From: DASXTS01 sp036505275
GTDB lineage: Bacteria > Actinomycetota > Actinomycetes > Mycobacteriales > Pseudonocardiaceae
Direction of reading: 5' to 3'
Assembly: GCA_036505275.1 (NCBI GenBank)
Contig: DASXTS010000266.1
Location: 1-40,152 of the forward strand
Length of the DNA stretch: 40,152 nt
A program made the position numbers and the translations under genes. Shown here piece by piece: positions 19,199-26,206 of this stretch. The notes under the pieces are model-generated. The model did no database searches and was not told the DNA's origin. It worked only from the letters and a program-made list of their open reading frames with translations. Position 1 is the stretch's first letter; each line of letters begins with the position of its first letter.

Positions 19199-19408
19199 CC
19201 TCTGTCCGTACCCGCCGGTCACGGGCGCCTGAGAGATTCACCCGGCCCGGTTACCCGGTGTCCGGGCTTTCCCCGTCGGCGGGTGGCCCCCTGATCCAGC
19301 AGAGCCACCGCTTTCCAGAGGCGTCTCACCCGCGCGGTCCGTTGACCTGAGAGATTCCGGGGAGGAGTTGCTCCTTCGGCGCCCCTTTCGGGGACTCTCC
19401 CGCGCGGG
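19199..19408 (-). promoter_or_regulatory. Tandem glycine riboswitch upstream of gcvP
   Basis: On the minus strand, aptamer 1 (19408-19329) is closed by a perfect 9-bp P1 (CCCGCGCGG/CCGCGCGGG). It contains GAGAG, the core GCCGAAGGAGCAA and CTCTCAGG followed by GGAC, all hallmarks of the glycine class. Aptamer 2 (19321-19199) is closed by CCTCTG/CAGAGG and ends CTCTCAGGC...GGACAGAGG. Its core is variant: GCCGACGGGGAAA in place of GCCGAAGG(N)GCAA, and GAAAG in place of GAGAG. It also has a long extra GC hairpin. The pair lies 59 nt before the gcvP ATG. Glycine binding is expected to switch on gcvP, as known for this class. Confidence 0.92.
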
Positions 19409-19500
19409 ATCAGCGACTAGCGCCGTCGAGCTTAGCCGCACCGGTGCAGATCATCACGATGACCCGCCCCACAGCTCACTCGCTCGGGGCGTACCAAGGC

Positions 19501-20073
19501 CTAACCGGTCGCGCGGGCCTTGTTGCGGCGGCGAGCGGTGAGCTCGTCCTCCGGCATCGGAGCGACGGTGCCGCCGTCGGCACGTTCCGCGGGGAACTCA
19601 TGGATGGTGCCGCTGATCTCGCGGATGGCGCCGCTGACCGCGATGCCGAACACGCCCTGGCCACCCTGCAGCAGGTCGACGACCTCCTCGGGCGAGGAGC
19701 ATTCGTACACCGTGGTGCCGTCGGAGAACAGCGTGATGCCGGCGAGGTCCCGCACGCCACGGCGGCGCAGGTGCTCGACGGCCACCCTGATGTTCTGCAG
19801 CGACACGCCGGTGTCCAGCAGCCGCTTGACCACCTTGAGGACCAGCACGTCCTTGAACGAGTACAGCCGCTGGCTGCCGGAGCCGGCCGCGCCGCGGATG
19901 GACGGCACGACCAGGCCGGTGCGGGCCCAGTAGTCGAGCTGGCGGTAGGTTATGCCGGCGATCTGGCAGGCCGCCGGGCCGCGGTAGCCGACGAGGTCAT
20001 CGGGCAGCGAGCTGTCCGGGAACAGCACGCCCTGGGCCGGTGCGGTGTGCGCCGTGCTCGGCTCGTCGACCAC
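19501..20073 (-). CDS. MerR-family regulator (Rv1830-like)
   Basis: This 190-residue protein has a MerR winged helix-turn-helix in the middle, not at the very start: YRGPAACQIAGITYRQLDYW, GLVVPSIRG and SQRLYSFKDVLVLKVVKRLL, at about residues 30-100. The C-terminal section, SSPEEVVDLLQGGQGVFGIA, is typical of the Rv1830 branch that sits between the DUF151 nuclease and gcvP genes in Actinobacteria. No effector-binding cysteines are seen. The GTG at 20073 has AGGAGG 6 nt upstream. The gap between it and DUF151 holds the 88-bp structured repeats. Its target is not evident; the other MerR of this block is FtsR. Confidence 0.9.
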   Translation of the reverse strand: MVDEPSTAHTAPAQGVLFPDSSLPDDLVGYRGPAACQIAGITYRQLDYWARTGLVVPSIRGAAGSGSQRLYSFKDVLVLKVVKRLLDTGVSLQNIRVAVEHLRRRGVRDLAGITLFSDGTTVYECSSPEEVVDLLQGGQGVFGIAVSGAIREISGTIHEFPAERADGGTVAPMPEDELTARRRNKARATG

Positions 20074-20220
20074 GAGTGCCTCCTGTGGCAGCCGACCGCG
20101 CCGAAAATCACATCGGCGCGATTCGCGTTGTCTCGACCGTAGGCCGCCCCCCGCGCCGGGTCAACGCGACGCGCGGCCCACCGTCAACCTCAACCTAACC
20201 TTGAGATCACCGTTGGTTTG

Positions 20221-20405
20221 GTGAGTTCGGCGATCCAGGCGTCCGCTCGCAAGGCCGCACCGAGCGACGCGTGCGATGGCACGCGAGCGAGGGACAACGC
20301 AGCGAGCGGTGAGTTCCGGGATCCAGACGTCGTCTGGCAAGGCCGCACCGAGCGACCCGTGCGATGGCACGCGAGCGAGGGAGAACGCAGCCAGACGGCG
20401 TCTGG
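20221..20405. repeat. Two tandem structured repeats with covarying stems
   Basis: Two modules of about 88 bp begin at 20221 and 20309, both with gtgagttc. Their 51-nt cores (20251-20301 and 20339-20389) differ at only 2 positions and each carry a cgtgc-gatg-gcacg hairpin. The sequences flanking the cores differ between modules but are complementary within each: CCGCTCGC/GCGAGCGG in the first (20243-20250 with 20302-20309), and CGTCTGGC/GCCAGACG in the second. The second extends to a 16-bp stem (20323-20338 with 20390-20405) with one G.T pair. They begin 10 bp beyond the DUF151 stop on the transcribed minus strand, upstream of merR. The rest of 20074-20414 shows nothing else. Confidence 0.85.
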
Positions 20406-20414
20406 GCCCGGAAA

Positions 20415-20894
20415 TCACGTGTCGGCGCCGCGGAAGTCCTCTGGCGAGACCGAGTCGAGGAACTCGCGGAACTTCTCGACCTCGTCCTCCTGCTCGTCCG
20501 GGATGATCAGGCCCGCCTCGGCCAGCACGTTCTCCTCGGCATGGATGGGCACGCCGACGCGCAGCGCGAGCGCGATGGAGTCGCTTGGCCGGGCGGACAC
20601 CCGGACACCGCCGTCGAACACCAACTCGGCGAAGTAGGTGCCCTCCTGCAGGTCGGTGATGCGTACCTGCTCCAGGGTCCGGCCGAGGGCGCCGATGACG
20701 TCCTTGAGCAGGTCATGGGTCAGCGGCCGGGCCGGCCGTACGCCCTGCTGCTCGAGCGCGATGGCGGTGGCCTCCACCGAGCCGATCCAGATCGGCAGGT
20801 ACCGGTCCCCCTCCGCCTCCCGCAGCAACAGGATGGGCTGGTTGGCCGGGAGCTCTACCCGAACTCCGACGACGCGCATCTCGCTCATCGCCAC
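20415..20894 (-). CDS. Bifunctional nuclease family protein (DUF151)
   Basis: This 159-residue protein of the DUF151 family equals Rv1829 in position and sequence. Diagnostic stretches are ANQPILLLREAEGDRYLPIW, AIALEQQGVRPARPLTHDLL, LQEGTYFAELVF and VSARPSDSIALALRVGVPI. Plant homologues have RNase and DNase activity, and bacterial ones are trimeric, but the cellular role in actinomycetes is unsettled. The GTG at 20894 has GGAGG at 5 nt; an ATG two codons later (20888) with GAGG is an equally good start. It lies between two MerR genes, with the structured repeats following its stop. Confidence 0.92.
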   Translation of the reverse strand: MAMSEMRVVGVRVELPANQPILLLREAEGDRYLPIWIGSVEATAIALEQQGVRPARPLTHDLLKDVIGALGRTLEQVRITDLQEGTYFAELVFDGGVRVSARPSDSIALALRVGVPIHAEENVLAEAGLIIPDEQEDEVEKFREFLDSVSPEDFRGADT

Positions 20895-21038
20895 CTCAGC
20901 CTCCTCCCAGCGCCGGTGCCCCTGCCGACACTATCGACGCTACACGCCGTCGGTCACCGGCGCGCGCCGCCTCTTGGTTGCAAAATGCCAAAAATGGCGT
21001 GCCTACGCGAGTCCGACAGCCTGGAAGTAACCAGCGCC

Positions 21039-21761
21039 TCACAGACCGCGCAGGCCGGCCTTGACCAGCAGGGCGTGCAACCGCACCGTGAGGGCGGCCA
21101 ACTCGCGCACCACGTCGTCGGCCCGCTCGCGGGCGTCGGGGTCCCGGTGGCGGGCCACCGGCGTGACGATCTGGGCGATCAGCCCGACCTCGCGGTCGGC
21201 CGCGGTGCGGAACGAGCGCAGGTGCCGCGGCTGCAGCCCGTACTCGGTGAGGGCCAGCGCGGCGCGGGCGACGAGCACGCTGTCGGCGTCGTAGAAGCCG
21301 GCGGCGCCTGGCCGGATCAGCCCGTGCTGCTCCAGCTCGGCGAGCATGGCCAGGCTGATCCCCGAGCCGGCCAGCAGCTCCTCGCGGGTCATCCGGATCT
21401 CGCCGCCGGTGTCGAAGTCGGCCGAGGCCGGCATGCCGTCCGCCGGCCGGGGCGTCAGCGGGGTGACGGTCGGCGACTGCAGCCCGTTATCCATCGCATC
21501 GAGCTGCTCCTTGATCACCTTCAGCGGCAGGTAGCGGTCCCGCTGAGCGGCCAGCACGAACCGCAGCCTGCGCACGTCGGCCTCGGAGAACTGCCGGTAG
21601 CCGGACGCCGTGCGCCGGGGCGCGATCAGGCCCTCCGACTCGAGGAACCTGATCTTGGAGATGGTCACGTCCGGAAAGTCGGCCCGCAGGGCGGCGAGCA
21701 CGGCGCCGATGGACAGCACCGCGTCGCCGCCGCGGCCGGCCTCCCGCTCCGCCGATGTCAA
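21039..21761 (-). CDS. ftsR: MerR-family regulator FtsR (Rv1828-like)
   Basis: This 240-residue regulator has an N-terminal MerR helix-turn-helix: SIGAVLAALRADFPDVTISK, IRFLESEGLIAPRRTASGYR and then QFSEADVRRLRFVL, at about residues 15-75. The C-terminal half has a second helix-turn-helix-like portion (MTREELLAGSGISLAMLAEL) and RLHALLVKAGLRGL at the end. Corynebacterial FtsR activates ftsZ, and the same link to cell division is inferred. The TTG at 21761 is preceded by GGGGGAG. It lies 22 bp after garA on the same strand. The 143 bp after it hold only a weak GCCA-TTTT-TGGC hairpin (20987-20998) followed by a short T-run on the minus strand. Confidence 0.92.
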   Translation of the reverse strand: MTSAEREAGRGGDAVLSIGAVLAALRADFPDVTISKIRFLESEGLIAPRRTASGYRQFSEADVRRLRFVLAAQRDRYLPLKVIKEQLDAMDNGLQSPTVTPLTPRPADGMPASADFDTGGEIRMTREELLAGSGISLAMLAELEQHGLIRPGAAGFYDADSVLVARAALALTEYGLQPRHLRSFRTAADREVGLIAQIVTPVARHRDPDARERADDVVRELAALTVRLHALLVKAGLRGL

Positions 21762-21783
21762 CCGCTCCCCCTCCCCGAGGCGG

Positions 21784-22233
21784 CTACCGCGGGCCGCTGC
21801 GCATGCCGGTCAGGAAGACCAGCCGGAACTTGCCGATCTGTACCTCGTCGCCGCTGGCCAGCACGGCGGTGTCGACCGGTTCCCGGTTGACGTAGGTGCC
21901 GTTCAGGCTGCCCACGTCGACCACAACGAACTCGCTGCCCTCCCGACGGAACTCGGCGTGCCGCCGGGAGACGGTCACGTCGTCGAGGAAGATGTCGCTG
22001 TCGGGGTGCCTGCCAGCGCTGGTGGTGTCCTGGTCGAGCAGGAACCGCGACCCCGCGTTGGGGCCGCGTTTGACCACGAGCAGCGCCGAGCCGGCCGGCA
22101 GCGTGTCGATGCCGGATACGGCCTGCGCCGACGGCTCCTCGATCTCGGGGAACAGATCACCGGGCCGGAACACCGAGGTGGTCTCGCTGGACTGCTCCGG
22201 TGGCAGCTCACCGGGACCCTTGTACTCGGTCAC
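21784..22233 (-). CDS. garA: FHA-domain regulator GarA/OdhI
   Basis: This 149-residue cytosolic phospho-switch has an N-terminal tail with the kinase target motif ETTSVF (Thr18/Thr19). An FHA domain (about 50-145) includes GSALLVVKRGPNAGSRFLLD, SAGRHPDSDIFLDDVTVSRR and DVGSLNGTYVNREPV, nearly identical to mycobacterial GarA. Unphosphorylated GarA/OdhI binds and inhibits 2-oxoglutarate dehydrogenase and affects glutamate enzymes. PknG/PknB phosphorylation closes it on itself. The GTG at 22233 with GGGAGG eight bases upstream is chosen over an upstream in-frame start. It follows gcvH by 93 bp. Confidence 0.95.
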   Translation of the reverse strand: MTEYKGPGELPPEQSSETTSVFRPGDLFPEIEEPSAQAVSGIDTLPAGSALLVVKRGPNAGSRFLLDQDTTSAGRHPDSDIFLDDVTVSRRHAEFRREGSEFVVVDVGSLNGTYVNREPVDTAVLASGDEVQIGKFRLVFLTGMRSGPR

Positions 22234-22326
22234 CTTCGGTCCTCCCGAACGTCGCACGTGCTGATCGAGTGCCCAACGTACCGTGTCCGGGATCGATATC
22301 GAGCAGGACGGCTGTGTTGCGCCTCC

Positions 22327-22710
22327 TTACGCCTCGTCGATGACCTCGCGGTAGTCGTCCGCGTCCAGCAGATCGTCCAGTTCGCTCGGGTCGTCCAGGC
22401 GCAGCTCGACCATCCAGCCCTCGCCGTAGGGGTCGGCGTTGACCAGCTCGGCGCGCTCGGCGAGCGCTTCGTTGACCGCGATAACCTCGCCGGTCACCGG
22501 CGAGTAGACGTCCGAGACGCTCTTGGTGGACTCGACCTCCCCGAGGGAGTCGCCCTTGCCGGTGGTCTCGCCGAGCGGCGGGAGCTGGATGAACACCACA
22601 TCGCCGAGCTGCTCCTGGGCATAGTCCGTGATGCCGACCCGCACGGTGTCGTCGCCGGTCTGGACGACCCACTCGTGCTCCTTGGTGTACTTGCGGTCCT
22701 CGGGGATCAC
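22327..22710 (-). CDS. gcvH: Glycine cleavage system H protein
   Basis: This 127-residue lipoyl carrier shuttles the aminomethyl group between the P, T and L proteins. The lipoylated residue is Lys63 in GEVESTKSVSDVYSP. RKYTKEHEWV at the start and GITDYAQEQLGDVVFIQLPP are signature regions. Its length is normal. It lies between DUF881 and garA as in mycobacteria, 3.2 kb upstream of gcvP, and is not directly under the glycine riboswitch. This implies separate control of H and P proteins unless one long transcript covers the block. Confidence 0.97.
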   Translation of the reverse strand: MIPEDRKYTKEHEWVVQTGDDTVRVGITDYAQEQLGDVVFIQLPPLGETTGKGDSLGEVESTKSVSDVYSPVTGEVIAVNEALAERAELVNADPYGEGWMVELRLDDPSELDDLLDADDYREVIDEA

Positions 22711-22742
22711 GACGCCTCCGTACCGAGCTACGCCGGCACCGT

Positions 22743-23453
22743 TCAGCCGGCCGGCCGAGCGTATTGGGGCGTCCGAATCGTCCGCAAGGCGGTGACGTGC
22801 ACCCGATCGCGTTCCCTGATCTGCACCGTGCCACCTGCGCGTTCGACGGTGTCCACGACCCCGCCGGGGATGTTCAGCGCGGCGGCCATGGTGGGCGGGT
22901 CGCCGATAGCGAGCACGGTCAGCGGGCTGCCCAGGGTGCTGCCGTCGAGCCGCACCGCGCCGGTGGATCCGGTGAACGCCGAGTCGACGCCGACCCGAAC
23001 CGGGCCGACTTGGATCGCCTCAGCCCCGGCTGCCCGCAGCTCCTGCACGGCGTCCAGCAGGTCGGCCGGGGCCACGCCGCGCTGCGGGTCGACCACCTCG
23101 ATCTCCAGTCCGGGCCCGGCGGCCGGCACGGTGCCGGCCAGCACGGCCAGCGCGTCGGCCCGGCGCTGCGCCTCGGCCAGCGCGGCCGCCGTGCTGTCCC
23201 CACTGGCCCGTAGCCGGCTCAGCGCCGCCTCCGCGTCCGCGATCTCCCGGCGCAGCGCGGCCTCCCGCTGCTGCAGCCCGTCCAGCAGCACCACCAGGTC
23301 CTGTGGCCGCTGGTCGGTCAGCGTGTCGCCGGCGTTGGTGCGGCGCACCTGGGTGGCGATCGCGAGGCCGAGCGCCAGGCACAGCACGGCGATCAACACA
23401 CTCGGCCCGTGTCGCGCGTACCTGTGCGCGCCGAGGGCCTGCTTTGTGCTCAC
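22743..23453 (-). CDS. DUF881 membrane-anchored protein (second copy)
   Basis: This 236-residue protein has one N-terminal transmembrane helix (about 14-34, GPSVLIAVLCLALGLAIATQ) and a coiled-coil-like segment rich in Leu, Arg, Ala and Glu (about 50-100). A conserved DUF881 beta domain follows, with GPGLEIEVVDP, DLLDAVQELRAAGAEAIQVG and LTVLAIGDPPTMAAAL. The GTG at 23453 lies 5 bp after the small basic protein stop. The DUF881-Sbp-DUF881 trio is conserved across Actinobacteria and Firmicutes near division genes, but its molecular role is not known. An extracytoplasmic scaffold is a reasonable guess. Confidence 0.9.
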   Translation of the reverse strand: MSTKQALGAHRYARHGPSVLIAVLCLALGLAIATQVRRTNAGDTLTDQRPQDLVVLLDGLQQREAALRREIADAEAALSRLRASGDSTAAALAEAQRRADALAVLAGTVPAAGPGLEIEVVDPQRGVAPADLLDAVQELRAAGAEAIQVGPVRVGVDSAFTGSTGAVRLDGSTLGSPLTVLAIGDPPTMAAALNIPGGVVDTVERAGGTVQIRERDRVHVTALRTIRTPQYARPAG

Positions 23454-23458
23454 GATGC

Positions 23459-23791
23459 CTACGCCCGGAACAGGTGGCGGCGGATGGCCGCGGCATTGCT
23501 GAAGATCCGGATGCCGAGCACGACGACGACCGCGGTGGACAGCTGCGCGCCGACGCCGAGCTCGTCGCCGAGCAGCACGATGAGCGCCGCGACCACGACG
23601 TTGGACACGAACGAGACGACGAACACCTTGGCGTCGAAGATGCCGTCCAGCCTGGCCCGCAGGCCACCGAACACGGCATCCAACGCGGCCACCACGGCGA
23701 TCGGCAGGTACGGCTGCACCCAGGCCGGCACGGTCGGGTCCAGCCACAGGCCGAGCAGCACGCCGAGCAACAGCGCCAGGATGCCGATCAT
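23459..23791 (-). CDS. sbp: Small basic family membrane protein (DUF1290)
   Basis: This 110-residue protein has three hydrophobic segments (MIGILALLLGVLLGLWL, then PIAVVAALDAVFGGL and VVVAALIVLLGDELG) and a basic C-terminus, IRRHLFRA. The conserved PYLPIAVVAALDAVFGGLRA stretch identifies the Sbp/DUF1290 family found between DUF881 genes. The ATG overlaps the upstream DUF881 stop by 4 bp (ATGA). It is probably part of a membrane complex with the two DUF881 proteins. Its function is uncharacterised. Confidence 0.92.
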   Translation of the reverse strand: MIGILALLLGVLLGLWLDPTVPAWVQPYLPIAVVAALDAVFGGLRARLDGIFDAKVFVVSFVSNVVVAALIVLLGDELGVGAQLSTAVVVVLGIRIFSNAAAIRRHLFRA

Positions 23792-24594
23792 CGGTTGCCC
23801 TCCTTCCTGGCCACCTCCGGTTCGGCCGGACTGCCGCCCGGCAGGGTCAGCGACTGCACCGCCTCGACCGTGAACCGGGTGCCGTACACCTGGGTGAACG
23901 TGGCGAACCGGCCGTAGGCCTCGGTGTCCACCAGCCTGGTGTGCATCGCGGCCGGGTCGCCGATGGCCTCCAGCACGTACGGCTGGGCCACCGGCCGGTT
24001 GTCGACCAGCACCGCGCCACCGGCCTGCCGCACGGTGGCCCGCGGGTGCAGCCGCACGCCGCCGAGCGCCACCGCCTCCGCTCCACTCGACCACACGCCG
24101 TTGACCAGCACCTGCAGGTCGCGATCGAGCACGGTCCGCTCGCCGGCGGCGTCCGCCACCGTGATCCGCAAGCCCGGCCCGGCGACCGGCACCGCGGCCG
24201 CGGCCAGCTCCAGCCGCCGCACGGTGTCCAGCGTCTCGGCGCCCTGGGAGCTGCCGGCCAGCGCCTGCCGCTGGGCCTCGCGCAGCCGCGCGGCCAGCTC
24301 GCCGGCGGTCGCGGACAGATCGTCGGTGCTGCGCCGGGCGTCCTGCACCTCGGCAACCAGCCCGCGCCGGGCCTGCTCGGCGCCCGGCGCCCTGGCCGCG
24401 GCATCGGCGGCGGCCACCCCGAACACCAGCCCGATCAGCAGCGCGCCGAACACCAGGGCGAGCGCCTGGGTGCGGCCGCCCATCGGCCGGTCACCGCCGC
24501 CGGCCTCGCGACGCCGTGCCGCGGCCCGGGCGTACCCAGGGTCGAGCAGGTCGGGCAGCAGCCGCCGCAGCAGCTCGGTGTCCCGGTCACGCAC
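23788..24594 (-). CDS. DUF881 membrane-anchored protein (first copy)
   Basis: This 268-residue protein has a cytosolic basic N-terminus (about 1-43), one transmembrane helix (about 44-66, ALALVFGALLIGLVFGVAAA) and an Ala/Arg/Glu-rich coiled-coil-like segment. The DUF881 domain follows (VAGPGLRITVADAAGER, VLVNGVWSSGAEAVALGGVR, LEAIGDPAAM). It is longer than the second copy because of the cytosolic extension. The GTG at 24594 overlaps the phosphatidyltransferase stop by 8 bp, so translation is coupled. It forms the conserved trio with the small basic protein and the second DUF881. Confidence 0.9.
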   Translation of the reverse strand: MRDRDTELLRRLLPDLLDPGYARAAARRREAGGGDRPMGGRTQALALVFGALLIGLVFGVAAADAAARAPGAEQARRGLVAEVQDARRSTDDLSATAGELAARLREAQRQALAGSSQGAETLDTVRRLELAAAAVPVAGPGLRITVADAAGERTVLDRDLQVLVNGVWSSGAEAVALGGVRLHPRATVRQAGGAVLVDNRPVAQPYVLEAIGDPAAMHTRLVDTEAYGRFATFTQVYGTRFTVEAVQSLTLPGGSPAEPEVARKEGNR

Positions 24595-25201
24595 GGCGCG
24601 CCTCGTTCACCCGGACCGTAGCGACCAGCTGCACCAGGTAGAGCACGGCCGACCAGACGTACAGCACGCCGCCCCACACCGCGAACGCGGTGCCGATCGG
24701 CCTGGCGATCTGCGCGGCGGTGGATTCGCCCTGGGCGAGCAGCAGGATCGGGAAGGCGTACAGCAGGTTGAACGTCGCGGCCTTGCCCAGGTAGTGCACC
24801 TCGGGCGCGGTCATCCCGTACCGGCGCCACACCGGCAGGGTGGCCGCCAGCACCAGGTCGCGGCCGACCAGCACCCCGATCACCCACCACGGCACGATCG
24901 CGCGGACGCCGAAGGCGAGCAGGGTGGCCAGGATGTACAGCCGGTCCACCAGCGGGTCGAGCAGCGCGCCCAACCGGCTGGACTGGTTCAGCCAGCGGGC
25001 CAGCTTGCCGTCCAGCCAGTCGCTGATGCCGCCGGCGGTCAGCACCACGATCGCCCAGCCGTCGTGCTGCGGGCCGAGCAGCAGCCAGAGGAACAGCGGC
25101 ACGCCGGCCAGCCGCAGCGCGCTGAGCGCGTTGGGGACGGTGAGTACGCGGTCCGGCCCGGCCGCATGCACGGCGTCCTGGGTGTCGTCCCCGCGTGGCA
25201 T
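24587..25201 (-). CDS. CDP-alcohol phosphatidyltransferase (PgsA2-like)
   Basis: This integral membrane enzyme of 204 residues transfers a phosphatidyl group from CDP-diacylglycerol to an alcohol. The full family motif D-x2-DG-x2-AR-x8-G-x3-D-x3-D is present as DWLDGKLARWL, then GALLDPLVD (about residues 60-85), within five or six hydrophobic segments. By position it matches Rv1822 (pgsA2), the first gene of the conserved block. The alcohol acceptor is unproven: glycerol-3-phosphate or another. The ATG at 25201 lies at the base of a perfect 10-bp hairpin and has no clear ribosome site. Confidence 0.9.
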   Translation of the reverse strand: MPRGDDTQDAVHAAGPDRVLTVPNALSALRLAGVPLFLWLLLGPQHDGWAIVVLTAGGISDWLDGKLARWLNQSSRLGALLDPLVDRLYILATLLAFGVRAIVPWWVIGVLVGRDLVLAATLPVWRRYGMTAPEVHYLGKAATFNLLYAFPILLLAQGESTAAQIARPIGTAFAVWGGVLYVWSAVLYLVQLVATVRVNEARRA

Positions 25202-25222
25202 CGGGCACAGCGTGCCACGCGG
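25191..25222 (-). promoter_or_regulatory. 10-bp hairpin overlapping the phosphatidyltransferase start codon
   Basis: CCGCGTGGCA (25191-25200) and TGCCACGCGG (25213-25222) pair perfectly around a 12-nt loop. On the mRNA the ATG (25201-25199) lies across the loop/stem junction, so the folded form would hide the start. There is no visible ribosome site. It may act in translational control or as a regulator site. Confidence 0.5.
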
Positions 25223-25226
25223 CCGG

Positions 25227-25646
25227 TCACCGGTCGTCGCAGGGTGGCGGGCCCCAGCCGGCCACGACCCGCCAGCGGGCGCACTCGAGGACGTAGCCGG
25301 CCAGCTGGTCGGCGGCGAACCGGTCGAGGCTCCAGTCCTGGGCGAGGACCCCGGCGCGCCACACGTAGCTCGGGCAGCTGCGGCCGTCCGCGAGAGTGAT
25401 TGCGGTGAGTCGGTAGCCACCGTCCTCGTAATCGTCGAGCAGCCGCGCCTCGGACTCGACCAGCCCGCTGATCACCTGGCCGAGCGCCGTCCCGCCGGGG
25501 TGCGGCACCAGGCCCGGATACGGCCGGCCGGGCAGTGCGGCGACCCGCCAGCCCACAGCGGACGCCGGTTGCCTCGCCGGCACCCGGCCCAGCAGCGCGA
25601 TCAGCACCTCGGGAAAGAGCAGGGTCCCGTAGACGAACAGGTCCAT
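25227..25646 (-). CDS. Gamma-glutamylcyclotransferase (GGCT/AIG2-like) family protein
   Basis: This 139-residue protein has the GGCT-fold signature: VYGTLLFPEV at residues 5-14 forms the substrate loop, and Glu74 in LDDYEDGGYRL is the expected catalytic acid. Family members cleave gamma-glutamyl peptides, releasing 5-oxoproline, or act on gamma-glutamylamines. The substrate here is unknown. The ATG is at 25646, 3 bp after the stop of the upstream 70-residue gene, so the two form an operon. The stop lies 25 bp before the phosphatidyltransferase start. Confidence 0.85.
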   Translation of the reverse strand: MDLFVYGTLLFPEVLIALLGRVPARQPASAVGWRVAALPGRPYPGLVPHPGGTALGQVISGLVESEARLLDDYEDGGYRLTAITLADGRSCPSYVWRAGVLAQDWSLDRFAADQLAGYVLECARWRVVAGWGPPPCDDR

Positions 25647-25649
25647 GGG

Positions 25650-25862
25650 TCAGTGCGGGGTCAGCGTCCAGCCGCGGGCCTGCAGGTCGGCCGCGGTCAG
25701 CGCCAGCGGCCGGCCGCGGTGGTCCAGCCCGACCCAGCGGCAGCTGCGGCCGAACAGTTCCGACATCTCCAGCACGTAGCTGTGCCCGCCGCTCCACACC
25801 ACGCTGCACGGCGCCGTGGGCAGGAGCGGTGCGGCGGACTCGTCGCCAGTAGTCCTGTGCAC
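25650..25862 (-). CDS. Small hypothetical protein upstream of GGCT
   Basis: This protein of about 70 residues reads SVVWSGGHSYVLEMSELFGR, SCRWVGLDHRGRPLALTAAD and ARGWTLTPH. The GTG at 25862 has GGGAGG eight bases upstream; an earlier GTG at 25871 is less well spaced. The pattern is a small beta-rich globular protein with no signal or membrane segment. I do not recognise a family. Tight coupling to the GGCT gene (3 bp) suggests a shared function. Confidence 0.6.
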   Translation of the reverse strand: MHRTTGDESAAPLLPTAPCSVVWSGGHSYVLEMSELFGRSCRWVGLDHRGRPLALTAADLQARGWTLTPH

Positions 25863-26043
25863 GTGAAGCACCTCCCACCGTCCCTGTCGGCCACGCGGAG
25901 CGCCCCATTAACCCTGTGTCCAGATAGTGGACGCCTGGCCGTTATCGTTTACATCCCGTATATGACACGTAGCCGACCCGTGATCTGGTTCATCTGGACT
26001 CAACATTTCCGTGCGGCGGACCGGTCGCGGTCGCCGGTCGAGC

Positions 26044-26105
26044 GCGTGAACGCGACTGCAGTCCGGCTGGCGGGCGAGGTGACCGGACTCGTGTCGCCTT
26101 CATGC
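26044..26105. repeat. Interrupted palindrome, copy 2 of the dispersed element
   Basis: The left arm (26044-26066) and right arm (26083-26105) pair over 23 positions with a 3-nt internal loop, one mismatch and one G.T pair. The loop is 16 nt. The outer word gcgtgaacgcgac and inner word agtccgg match copy 1 (1586-1648). It lies in the divergent intergenic region 25863-26206, which otherwise holds an AT-richer stretch (25905-25970) likely to contain promoters but no gene. Confidence 0.75.
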
Positions 26106-26206
26106 CGCACCTGCAGCGTGGTGTTGGGTTCGAGTGGGCGGTGCCACGGTCGCCAGGGGTTGCGCAAATCGGCTTGCTAACACAAGTTGATGGGGTGACC
26201 GCCGCC

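Noticed and set aside
20965..21005. Strong terminator after ftsR
   Set aside because: The GCCA/TGGC stem is only 4 bp. The T-run on the minus strand is short, so termination is possible but not supported.
19501..25201. Horizontal transfer island
   Set aside because: The gene order and content are the vertically conserved actinobacterial block, with uniform composition.
26102..26206. Extended start of the FAD reductase inside the palindrome
   Set aside because: The ATG at 26102 lies within the right arm of the repeat element, has no ribosome site, and adds residues not expected at the start of the family.
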